From IMG/VR virus record IMGVR_UViG_3300046001_004127, positions 1-37,073 of that record: a stretch of DNA of 37,073 nt; one strand, written 5' to 3'. The notes under the pieces were generated by a model. It was not told the DNA's origin, did not search any database, and worked only from the letters and a program-made list of their open reading frames with translations. Made by a program: the position numbers and the translations under genes. Positions within the stretch are counted from its first letter, which is position 1, and each line of letters opens with the position of its first letter. This stretch comes from a virus. Shown in pieces: positions 1 through 7,152 of the stretch.

Positions 1-2
1 GG

Positions 3-1667
3 CTGTCAGGTGCTCGGCAAAAAATGTCTGCAGAACAACAAGCAGTGGCAGCGGCCGCCTACATCAAAGAAACAGATTTATTAGCAAAAATTACCGGCAA
101 GAACAGAGAACAACAGGAACAGTCACGCGAAAGTGCATTGGCAGAAGAACGCTATGCTGCCTACAAAGCAGAATTAGAGCAACGTGCTGCCATGGGAGAC
201 ACAGCGGCTGCAGAACAACTCAAACAAGCTGAAGCCACACAGATCATGCTGGACAAAGTGGCTCCTGAAACACGCAAGGGTTTCTTGAACATATTGTCAG
301 GTAGTTTGAATACTCCAGAAGCGCAGAAGTTGCTGTTGACAATGCCCAACGCGGCCGCAGTTGCAGGAAAAGAAACGTTTACGCAGGCTGAATTCATGGC
401 AGCCGCACAGAAAGATGCAGCAGCAAATGTAACAGGTTACGCCAAAGATTTGGCCAAAATGGGTGTTAACAATGAGACGTTTATAGGCTTCCAAGAACAA
501 AACAAACTGGTGGCCATGAAAGCAACCGGCACAGTTGAAGAGCAGTTGGCGGCAGCTAAAGAACAACAAAACGTTACAGACAAAACCACGCAGAACATGA
601 CAGATCTGCAGGATGCCAATCGCGCATCGCGTGATAAATTGCAAGATTTAATCAACGCTGGTATAACTCCTGTTACAACTGGAATGAAAGGGCTGGCCAA
701 CGCCACTGATGCAACCATTGAAGCCATGACCAAGATGGCCAATGCGGCAGGCGTTACAACCAAAAAACGTGATGAACCTGGGGCTGCCGCGCAGGCCGCA
801 CCAAGACCAGGCACTTCGCCTACTGCGGGTGGTGGCAGCGGTGGTGGTGGGGTTGGCGGCTTCTTGAGTGGACTCTTTGGTGGTGGTGGTAAACAAGCAC
901 CTGCTGCTTCGGGCGGAGGTGCAGGCTCAACAGCAGTCAAGCCAGCGGCAGCCAAGCCAGCGGCAAGTGCAGGTGGAGGTGCAGGCGGAGCGACCCCGGC
1001 AAAACCTAGTCCTCGGCCTCCTGAAGGATCTGGCTCTGCTTCGGCCGCTGAAAAAGTTGATTTAACAAAAATATTAAAATTTACTGCTAAATCTGGCAGC
1101 CAACAAAACTTTGAAGCGTTAAATTCTACATTTAAAGATTCCGTCATTGCCGCTGCAACTGAATATAACAAATTGACCGGCGGTGTGTTACAGATCAACA
1201 GTGCCAAACGAGATCCTGAAGATCAACAAAGAATATGGGACGAATCAGTGGCAGCTGGCAGAACTGGTAAAACTGCCAGCGGCATGCCTATTGGTAAACC
1301 GGGACGAAGTTTACACGAACGAGGCGAAGCAGTTGATATTCAAAATTATCAAGATCCAGCGGCTGTGTCTGCTCTTGCAAAATACGGGTTAACGCAGAAA
1401 GTACCTCAAGATCCTGTGCATTTTCAAGCTGCCAACGGTGGCATAGTTCCTCCGTTGCCGGGTGGAGCAAATGTACTGGCAGGCGAAGCCGGGCAGTCTG
1501 AAGCAGTGGTTCCATTGCCGGATGGCAAGACAATACCAGTGCAAATGGTCGGCAATGAAGAACAAATGAGCATGATGACAGCACAACTTGATAGACTAGA
1601 CCAAATGGTACGCATAATGCAAGCTCAAGTGGGCGTGTCAGAGCAATTATTGAAGTATGCACAGTGA
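3..1667 (+). CDS. Tape-measure-like tail protein with C-terminal M15 peptidase domain (5' partial)
   Basis: The frame is open to the left edge, so the N terminus is probably outside; the first ATG in the window is at 24 and lacks a convincing ribosome site. Numbering from that Met, residues 1-250 are Ala/Gln/Lys-rich and helical, 255-345 are a Gly/Ala/Pro linker, and 345-475 carry an M15 (VanY/D-Ala-D-Ala peptidase type) signature SxHxxGxAxD: S429, H431, G434, A436, D438, with H466 in DPVHF as third zinc ligand. The end has GGIVPPLPGG and AGEAGQSEAVVPL, phrases typical of tape-measure C termini. Such domains cut stem peptides of peptidoglycan during DNA entry. The gene sits just upstream of the portal, where T4 has gp19, so gene order differs from T4. 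The peptidase call is firm; the tape-measure role is inferred. Confidence 0.72.
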   Translation: MSGARQKMSAEQQAVAAAAYIKETDLLAKITGKNREQQEQSRESALAEERYAAYKAELEQRAAMGDTAAAEQLKQAEATQIMLDKVAPETRKGFLNILSGSLNTPEAQKLLLTMPNAAAVAGKETFTQAEFMAAAQKDAAANVTGYAKDLAKMGVNNETFIGFQEQNKLVAMKATGTVEEQLAAAKEQQNVTDKTTQNMTDLQDANRASRDKLQDLINAGITPVTTGMKGLANATDATIEAMTKMANAAGVTTKKRDEPGAAAQAAPRPGTSPTAGGGSGGGGVGGFLSGLFGGGGKQAPAASGGGAGSTAVKPAAAKPAASAGGGAGGATPAKPSPRPPEGSGSASAAEKVDLTKILKFTAKSGSQQNFEALNSTFKDSVIAAATEYNKLTGGVLQINSAKRDPEDQQRIWDESVAAGRTGKTASGMPIGKPGRSLHERGEAVDIQNYQDPAAVSALAKYGLTQKVPQDPVHFQAANGGIVPPLPGGANVLAGEAGQSEAVVPLPDGKTIPVQMVGNEEQMSMMTAQLDRLDQMVRIMQAQVGVSEQLLKYAQ

Positions 1668-1671
1668 TCAC

Positions 1672-1679
1672 GGTAAATA
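1672..1679 (+). promoter_or_regulatory. Late-promoter-like motif GGTAAATA for gp20
   Basis: It lies in the short gap between the tape-measure-like gene and the portal gene, 26 bases before ATG 1706, with an AAAGGA ribosome site between. It matches the T4 gp55-dependent element TATAAATA at the TAAATA core. Confidence 0.6.
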
Positions 1680-1705
1680 TTGCTGTACGCAAAAGGAACA
1701 ATTAA

Positions 1706-3523
1706 ATGGCTGAAACAGAGAATGGTCGTAAACGCGGGTGGATGAAATATTTCAAAGTGGCCGCAGGTGACGCCAATGGCCAACTGAGTCCTATCTCTGG
1801 GCGCAATCAATCTGGCCTGCCGGGCTACGATCGCCAAAATGGCTACACTGGCAACGCCGGAACAGGTAATGATTTTGCATTCCGCAACTATGCCAGTAGA
1901 CTGCCTGAAGTGTATTCTGGTCACCCCAATCGTATTGAGCGTTATAATCAGTATGAAAACATGGATCTTGATTCGGAAGTCAATGCATGTTTGGACATCA
2001 TTGCAGAATTCAGCACACAGAACAACGAAGATAACAACACACCCTTTGATATCACATTCAAAGATACTCCCACTGATCACGAAGTAGAAATCATTAAAAA
2101 GCAGTTACAGCAATGGACCAAACTGAACAAGTTGGATCAGCGCATGTTCAAACTGTTCCGTAACACCATCAAGTATGGCGATCAGTTGTTTGTGCGTGAT
2201 CCAGAAACATTTGAAATGTACTGGGTTGACATGGTCAAAGTCAGTCGTGTGATTGTGAACGAATCAGAAGGCAAACGTCCTGAGCAGTACATTATTCGTG
2301 ACATTAACCCCAACTTTCAAAATTTAAGTATTGCACAAAAAACCACCAGCGACTACTATGTGAGCCGATCAACAGGTAGTACAGGACAAACCAACTACTC
2401 AAGTCCCAGTGGTGGATCTGGTGGTGGAGCCGGTGGCACTGTGGGCAACAGTAGATTTGCACAGGCCATGAATGAAACCTGTATTGATGCCAAGCACGTG
2501 GTGCACCTGAGCCTAAATGAAGGCTTGGATTACTTTTGGCCATTTGGACAAAGTATTTTAGAAAACATCTTCAAAGTTTACAAACAAAAAGAACTGCTGG
2601 AAGACTCTGTGCTGATCTATCGTGTGAGCCGTGCTCCAGAACGTAGAGTGTTTAAAATTGACGTGGGCAACATGCCCAGCCACATGGCCATGGCCTTTGT
2701 TGAGCGTGTTAAAAACGAAATGCACCAGCGTAGAATTCCCACTGTGAATGGCGGCGGCGCAAACTTGATGGATGCTAGTTACAATCCATTGAGTATCAAC
2801 GAAGATTACTTTTTCCCACAAACAGCAGACGGACGTGGTTCTAGTGTAGACACCCTACCCGGTGGTACAGGACTGGGCGAAATTGATGATTTAAAGTACT
2901 TTAACAACAAAATGGCCCGTGGCCTGCGTGTGCCATCAAGCTATTTGCCCACCGGACCCGACGACTCGGACCGTGCAATGAACGACGGAAAAGTAGGCAC
3001 AGCACTGATACAAGAGTATAGATTCAACCAGTATTGCGAACGTTTACAGCGTTTAATCATGCAAAAACTTGATGATGAATTCAAGATGTTCATGAAATGG
3101 CGTGGTTTTAACATCGATAACAGTATTTTTGATATTGTGCTAGGTCCGCCACAGAACTTTGCCAGTTATCGTCAAGCAGAAATGGACACCAGCCGTGTGA
3201 GCACATTTGGTGCACTAGAGCAATTGCCCTACATGAGTAAGCGTTTCTTGATGGAACGTTACTTGGGATTGAGTCAAGAAGAGATTGTAGAGAACGAAAA
3301 ACTCTGGCGTGAAGAACGTGATCAACCTGAGTTAAGTACTACACAAGGACAAGATCTACGCAGTATTGGCATCACTCCAGCAGGCATGGAAGCAGATATC
3401 AACACCGGTGAAGAACTGGCAGCAATGCCTCCTGCAGGCGCACCCGATGCAGGTGCCTTGCCAGGTGCACCAGCAGGTGCAGGAACAGCACCCACAGCAG
3501 TTCCACCACCACCGACAGCATAA
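1706..3523 (+). CDS. gp20: Portal vertex protein gp20
   Basis: T4-type portal protein, which forms the dodecameric DNA gate of the head and nucleates prohead assembly. At 605 aa it is longer than T4 gp20 (524). Recognisable parts are the N-terminal segment RLPEVYSGHPNRIERYNQY, the core with YGDQLFVRDPETFEMYWVD, and KYFNNKMARGLRVPSSYLP near residue 400. A Ser/Gly-rich insertion at about 225-247 and a Pro/Ala-rich tail after about 575 are probably disordered. Start ATG 1706 follows AAAGGA at a good distance. It opens the capsid operon and its TAA overlaps the next late-promoter-like motif. Confidence 0.95.
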   Translation: MAETENGRKRGWMKYFKVAAGDANGQLSPISGRNQSGLPGYDRQNGYTGNAGTGNDFAFRNYASRLPEVYSGHPNRIERYNQYENMDLDSEVNACLDIIAEFSTQNNEDNNTPFDITFKDTPTDHEVEIIKKQLQQWTKLNKLDQRMFKLFRNTIKYGDQLFVRDPETFEMYWVDMVKVSRVIVNESEGKRPEQYIIRDINPNFQNLSIAQKTTSDYYVSRSTGSTGQTNYSSPSGGSGGGAGGTVGNSRFAQAMNETCIDAKHVVHLSLNEGLDYFWPFGQSILENIFKVYKQKELLEDSVLIYRVSRAPERRVFKIDVGNMPSHMAMAFVERVKNEMHQRRIPTVNGGGANLMDASYNPLSINEDYFFPQTADGRGSSVDTLPGGTGLGEIDDLKYFNNKMARGLRVPSSYLPTGPDDSDRAMNDGKVGTALIQEYRFNQYCERLQRLIMQKLDDEFKMFMKWRGFNIDNSIFDIVLGPPQNFASYRQAEMDTSRVSTFGALEQLPYMSKRFLMERYLGLSQEEIVENEKLWREERDQPELSTTQGQDLRSIGITPAGMEADINTGEELAAMPPAGAPDAGALPGAPAGAGTAPTAVPPPPTA

Positions 3524-3526
3524 ATA
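3519..3526 (+). promoter_or_regulatory. Late-promoter-like motif CATAAATA before the 73-aa gene
   Basis: It overlaps the gp20 stop codon and ends only 7 bases before ATG 3534, with no ribosome site between. If used like a T4 late promoter, the mRNA would start at or next to the start codon. Confidence 0.45.
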
Positions 3527-3533
3527 AAAGATC

Positions 3534-3755
3534 ATGATCTTAAACGAACTTTACCACCGTGAACCTGAAGGCTACCAAGATGTTGCTCAAGACAACAGTC
3601 AGCCTCAAAAGAATCAGCTGCGTAAGACTCGTTTGACATTGCGACAATTGAGCAAGCTACGTCAGATGCAAGATGTTCGTAGCTTTGAATACAAAGAAAA
3701 GCTCAAAGATGTCCGTAAGCAGTATGCCCCACCAGCCGCTCCTGCCGGCTTATAA
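3534..3755 (+). CDS. Small basic protein between portal and core genes (73 aa)
   Basis: I do not recognise a named family. The protein is charged and probably helical, with a basic middle (residues 28-60, motif RKTRLTLRQLSKLRQM) and a Pro/Ala tail YAPPAAPAGL. Its place between gp20 and the gp67-like core gene suggests a head-assembly or core component, as small genes hold this slot in T4-like phages. There is no other Met near the N terminus, so ATG 3534 is the likely start despite the lack of a ribosome site. The last ten codons plus stop recur in recoded form at the end of the next gene, an HNH endonuclease. Confidence 0.75.
   Translation: MILNELYHREPEGYQDVAQDNSQPQKNQLRKTRLTLRQLSKLRQMQDVRSFEYKEKLKDVRKQYAPPAAPAGL
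3723..3755 (+). repeat. Recoded gene-end repeat, copy 1 (tail of the 73-aa gene)
   Basis: Ten codons plus TAA encoding YAPPAAPAGL. It pairs with 4485-4517, which encodes YAPPAAPPGL plus TAA. By hand count 25 of 33 bases match, and most differences are at third codon positions, so the protein is kept while the DNA differs. Confidence 0.85.
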
Positions 3756-3776
3756 TATATATTCGTTATAGCATAC

Positions 3777-3801
3777 GTCGCATAAATAACATTTATGCGA
3801 C
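3777..3801 (+). promoter_or_regulatory. Perfect 11-bp inverted repeat covering the HNH start codon
   Basis: The arms are GTCGCATAAAT (3777-3787) and ATTTATGCGAC (3791-3801), with loop AAC. The ATG at 3795 lies inside the 3' arm. On read-through mRNA from upstream, the hairpin would bury the start codon. The 5' arm holds most of the CATAAATA motif. As DNA, the dyad could also be an operator. There is no U tract, so it is not a standard terminator. Confidence 0.8.
3781..3788 (+). promoter_or_regulatory. Late-promoter-like motif CATAAATA of the HNH gene
   Basis: It lies in the 5' arm of the hairpin, 6 bases before ATG 3795. By T4 spacing, transcription would start near 3794, so the mRNA would lack the 5' arm and be free of the hairpin. 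Confidence 0.55.
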
Positions 3802-4517
3802 TACCAACACCAGTGAATGAGTTGTATCTTAACAGATATAAATCATTATTAGAACATTACACATACACATCAGATTACCCTGAGATACATCATATCTGTC
3901 CTAAGTCGCTGGGCGGTAGAGATTCTCCTGATAACTTAATATCAATCCCATCAAGAGTGCATTTTGTTGCCCATTGGATGCTATGGAAAGCATATCAAAC
4001 AGACGAGTTAGCCTATGCGTTCTGGGCAATGTGCCACCAAAAGAAGCGCGGACAAGAAAACCGCTACACAAAAATAAACAGCAAAACTTACGAGATACTT
4101 AAGAAAAGACGAAGTATAGTTATTAGCAATAGTAACACTAATCGCTGGAAAAACAAAGAGTGGGCTGAAAAAATGAAAGCCACTATGCGCAAGGCAGCAA
4201 CAACACCTGTTGAAAAAGAAAGAAGAAGTAAACAGGCAATACTAACAAATAATAAACACAAGACTGCTAACAGTAATAGTATGAAAACGTTGTGGGCCAA
4301 TGACGCCTGGGCATCAGAACAAAGAAAAAAATTCTCACTGGGTGCCGTAGCAAAAATTAAGCCTGTTATAGTTGATGGAATAGAATACCCACTGGTGTTA
4401 GACGTTGCTAAAAAATATCGCATAAGTATATCAACTGTAAGACAGCGAATACGAAGTAATACACCACAGTTCAGTGGATGGATGTATGCTCCCCCGGCCG
4501 CCCCTCCAGGCCTTTAA
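3795..4517 (+). CDS. HNH homing endonuclease with HTH-like C-terminal repeat and borrowed tail
   Basis: Free-standing homing endonuclease, expected to cut DNA of phages lacking it and spread by repair. The HNH core is at residues 29-60: EIHHICPKSLGG with H32/H33, N47, H56 and H60. The middle is Lys/Arg-rich. Residues about 188-230 resemble an intron-nuclease repeat (NUMOD1/IENR1-like HTH): VDGIEYPLVLDVAKKYRIS, then STVRQRIRSN, ending FSGW. Directly after it comes YAPPAAPPGL, matching the end of the upstream 73-aa protein. It is related to the HNH at 27888-28595: with the starts chosen here, H33, N47 and H56 fall at the same residue numbers. There is no ribosome site; the start is set by the hairpin and motif. 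It interrupts the capsid operon between the 73-aa gene and the core gene. Confidence 0.9.
   Translation: MRLPTPVNELYLNRYKSLLEHYTYTSDYPEIHHICPKSLGGRDSPDNLISIPSRVHFVAHWMLWKAYQTDELAYAFWAMCHQKKRGQENRYTKINSKTYEILKKRRSIVISNSNTNRWKNKEWAEKMKATMRKAATTPVEKERRSKQAILTNNKHKTANSNSMKTLWANDAWASEQRKKFSLGAVAKIKPVIVDGIEYPLVLDVAKKYRISISTVRQRIRSNTPQFSGWMYAPPAAPPGL
4485..4517 (+). repeat. Recoded gene-end repeat, copy 2 (end of the HNH gene)
   Basis: Encodes YAPPAAPPGL plus TAA in the HNH frame. Compare copy 1 at 3723-3755: the only amino-acid change is Ala to Pro at the eighth position. Confidence 0.85.
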
Positions 4518-4545
4518 AATCTAGTCAAATTCACCAGTTTTGACG

Positions 4546-4553
4546 TCTAAATA
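4546..4553 (+). promoter_or_regulatory. Late-promoter-like motif TCTAAATA for the core-capsid operon
   Basis: It lies 62 bases before the gp67-like ATG and just before a long hairpin. It probably drives gp67-gp21-gp22-gp23. Confidence 0.55.
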
Positions 4554-4554
4554 T

Positions 4555-4593
4555 GCTCAGTTTACTACTTTTGTGTAAGTAGTAAACATGAGC
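4555..4593 (+). promoter_or_regulatory. Long 5' leader hairpin before the gp67-like gene
   Basis: The perfect stem TTTACTACTT/AAGTAGTAAA with loop TTGTGT extends outward through GCTCAG and TGAGC with one bulged A, about 16 pairs. There is no U tract. By T4 late-promoter spacing the transcript would begin about 4559, so the stem would sit at the 5' end and may protect the mRNA. GGAGGA at 4604-4609 stays free. Confidence 0.6.
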
Positions 4594-4615
4594 CATAACC
4601 TTTGGAGGAAACAAT

Positions 4616-5377
4616 ATGACATCAAAATTTGAACAGTTAATTGAATTCGTAATTAACGATGAAGAAGCAAAAGCTAAAGAACTTTTCCATGATATCGTTG
4701 TTGAGAAATCGCGCGAAATCTACGAAAGTCTAATGGAAGAAGAAGAAGAAGAATTAACTACTGAAGAAGTTGACGAAGGCATGGAAAACGACGGCGATGC
4801 TGCTGACGATTTGATCACCGACGTAGAAACTGAAGAAGAAGGTCTTAGCGAAGAAGACGACATGGATGCTGAGTTTGACGACGAAGCAGAAGAAGCCGGT
4901 GATGATTTAACAAAAGACATCGAAGGCGACCATGACAACGAAGGCGATATTGAAGATCGCGTAGTTGACCTAGAAGACAAATTAGACGAACTAATGGCTG
5001 AATTTGAAGCCATGATGGGCGGCGAAGGTGGCGAAGAAGAACAAGAATTTGACATGGATGCTGGCGGTGACGCTATTGAAATGGATGACACATCTGAAAT
5101 TATGCCAGAAATGGGCATGATGGAAGCTGTAAGTTTGTCCAAAGTAGCTCCTGCTAAAATGGGCGACGACGGTGCCAACACCAAAAGTGTAGTACCACAG
5201 AACTCAGGTGCCAAAGGTATGCAAGGTTCCCCAGTTAAGATGACTGGTGACACTGCACAAGGCCGTCCTGCTCCATCTGTAAAAGATATGGGCATGACAA
5301 CAAGTCCTAAACAAGGTGCCGCACCAAAGCCAGTGACAACACAGGCTGCAGGCGTAAACACTAAATCTCCAGTATAA
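4616..5377 (+). CDS. gp67: Prohead core protein, gp67-like, highly acidic
   Basis: Internal scaffold core component by position and by its N-terminal segment (residues 1-40, with EEAKAKELFHDIVVEKSREI), which resembles the opening of T4 gp67 followed by an acidic stretch. Residues 40-150 are very rich in Glu and Asp; residues 155-253 are a Lys/Pro/Gly/Met low-complexity tail. At 253 aa it is about three times T4 gp67 (80 aa). It may cover the roles of both gp67 and gp68, since no separate gp68 is visible. A strong GGAGGA ribosome site precedes ATG 4616. The gene is followed within 6 bases by the prohead protease, which would be expected to process core proteins. Confidence 0.8.
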   Translation: MTSKFEQLIEFVINDEEAKAKELFHDIVVEKSREIYESLMEEEEEELTTEEVDEGMENDGDAADDLITDVETEEEGLSEEDDMDAEFDDEAEEAGDDLTKDIEGDHDNEGDIEDRVVDLEDKLDELMAEFEAMMGGEGGEEEQEFDMDAGGDAIEMDDTSEIMPEMGMMEAVSLSKVAPAKMGDDGANTKSVVPQNSGAKGMQGSPVKMTGDTAQGRPAPSVKDMGMTTSPKQGAAPKPVTTQAAGVNTKSPV

Positions 5378-5383
5378 GAGATT

Positions 5384-6031
5384 ATGGCTCGTTACCTACA
5401 AGAACACTTGACATTCTCACAAGCGCAGGTCGAACTGCTGAGTGAGGATGCTCAGGATGGTTCTGGTAAAACCCTTTACATGCAAGGAATTTGCATTGAA
5501 GGTGATAAACGCAATGCTAATGAAAGAATATACCCTGCTCACGAAATTCGTAAAGCAGTTGGCACTATTAATGAACAACTTAAAAGTGGCAATTCGGTAT
5601 TGGGAGAAGTAGATCATCCAGATGATCTTAAGATTAACCTAGACCGTGTGAGTCACATGATTGATAAAATGTGGTGCGACGGTGCAATTGGTTATGGAAA
5701 ATTGAAGATATTACCAACGCCAATGGGACAACTGGTTAAAACCATGTTGGACAGCGGTGTTAGATTAGGTGTTTCAAGTCGTGGGTCAGGAAATGTCGAC
5801 GACAGAACAGGACATGTCAGTGATTTTGAAATCGTCACTGTAGATGTAGTTGCACAACCCAGTGCTCCAAATGCATATCCCACAGCAATCTATGCAGGAC
5901 TCATGACCATGAAGTATGGTCATAGACTGTTGGAAGTAGCACGTGAAGCCGGTGCGGACAACAAGGTACAAAGATATTTGAAAAGTGAAGTAGTAAAGCT
6001 GATCAAAGATCTTAAAATTAGGGAGGAATAA
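5384..6031 (+). CDS. gp21: Prohead protease gp21
   Basis: Serine protease of the T4 gp21 family, which matures the prohead by cutting core and capsid proteins at acidic sites. At 215 aa it is close to T4 gp21 (212). Visible catalytic candidates are H78 in GEVDHPDD, S131/S132 in GVSSRGSG and D154 in VTVDVVAQPS. RNANERIYP near residue 43 is also typical of the fold. It is tightly packed after the core gene and 2 bases before gp22. Confidence 0.95.
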   Translation: MARYLQEHLTFSQAQVELLSEDAQDGSGKTLYMQGICIEGDKRNANERIYPAHEIRKAVGTINEQLKSGNSVLGEVDHPDDLKINLDRVSHMIDKMWCDGAIGYGKLKILPTPMGQLVKTMLDSGVRLGVSSRGSGNVDDRTGHVSDFEIVTVDVVAQPSAPNAYPTAIYAGLMTMKYGHRLLEVAREAGADNKVQRYLKSEVVKLIKDLKIREE

Positions 6032-6033
6032 GC

Positions 6034-7134
6034 ATGTTAGATGCTATTAAACCGTTACTAGATAGCGACTTGATCACCGAGGAAACTCGCCAGGAGATCA
6101 ACGAAGCTTGGGAAGCCAAGCTGGTTGAAGCTCGTGAACAGGCTCGTGCAGAACTCCGCGAAGAGTTTGCACAACGCTATGAACATGACAAAACAGTGAT
6201 GGTGGAAGCCCTAGATCGTATGGTAACAGAAGGTCTCACTACGCAAATTCAAGCCGTTGCTGCCGAAAAAGCACAATTGGTAGAAGATCGCGTTAAGTTC
6301 CAAGGCAAGATGAATGAAAGTGCTACAAAGTTCAACAACTTTATGGTTACTAAACTTGCTGAAGAAATTAGCGAACTGCGTAAAGATCGTAAGCAGCACA
6401 ATGAAGGACTCCAGAAATTGGAAGGCTTTATTGTTCATGCATTGGCTCGCGAAATTCAAGAATTCGCAACTGACAAACGTGATGTTGTAGAAACAAAAGT
6501 TCGTCTAGTACGTGAAGCACGTGGCCAATTGGAAGCATTGAAAGCACGTTTCGTAACAGAATCTGCACAGAAAATGAGCCAATCTGTTAGCCGTCATCTA
6601 AAGGCTGAACTCAGTCAATTACAAGAAGACATTAAAGTTGCTCGCGAGAACAATTTTGGTCGTCGTATCTTTGAAGCATATGCAAGTGAATTTGGTGCTA
6701 CTCATCTCAATGAGAAGGCAGAAGTACGTAAATTACACGATACAATTGCAAACAAAGATGCAAAATTGGCAGAAGCCATCAAACTTATTAGGAATGCAAA
6801 AGTTCTTAATGAGTCAAAAGAGCGTGAAATACGAATGATCAAAGAGTCTAATGAGCGTGAAAGCACATTGGCCGATTTACTGGCTCCTCTTAACAAAGAG
6901 AAGCAAGATGTCATGCGTAATTTACTCGAAAGCGTCCAAACTCCACGTTTGAAAAACGCATTTGAAAAGTATCTACCGGCTGTTCTAACCGACCGCTCTG
7001 TAAAAGCCTCTAAAGTGATTACAGAATCCGTGTCAGCAGTCACCGGCGATAAATCTGCCCGTAGCCAAATTGAAGACGACAGTGCTGAATCTAGCAATGT
7101 TATCGACATCAAGCGTTTGGCAGGGTTAAATTAA
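6034..7134 (+). CDS. gp22: Major scaffold (core) protein gp22
   Basis: The sequence is almost entirely charged and helical with long coiled-coil stretches (about residues 20-330) and no catalytic motif, as expected for a T4 gp22 scaffold. It lies between gp21 and gp23 exactly as in T4. At 366 aa it is longer than T4 gp22 (269). GGGAGGA before ATG 6034 overlaps the end of gp21. The last 30 residues end DIKRLAGLN. Extensive cleavage by gp21 during maturation is inferred from T4. Confidence 0.92.
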   Translation: MLDAIKPLLDSDLITEETRQEINEAWEAKLVEAREQARAELREEFAQRYEHDKTVMVEALDRMVTEGLTTQIQAVAAEKAQLVEDRVKFQGKMNESATKFNNFMVTKLAEEISELRKDRKQHNEGLQKLEGFIVHALAREIQEFATDKRDVVETKVRLVREARGQLEALKARFVTESAQKMSQSVSRHLKAELSQLQEDIKVARENNFGRRIFEAYASEFGATHLNEKAEVRKLHDTIANKDAKLAEAIKLIRNAKVLNESKEREIRMIKESNERESTLADLLAPLNKEKQDVMRNLLESVQTPRLKNAFEKYLPAVLTDRSVKASKVITESVSAVTGDKSARSQIEDDSAESSNVIDIKRLAGLN

Positions 7135-7152
7135 TTTAAAAGGAGACATTAA

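Noticed and set aside
3756-4545. Group I intron or intein explaining the duplicated YAPPAAP tail
   Set aside because: Only 39 bases separate the first stop codon from the HNH start and there is no space or pairing for a ribozyme core; the upstream copy ends in a stop codon, so there is no continuous frame for an intein, and no splicing motifs are seen.
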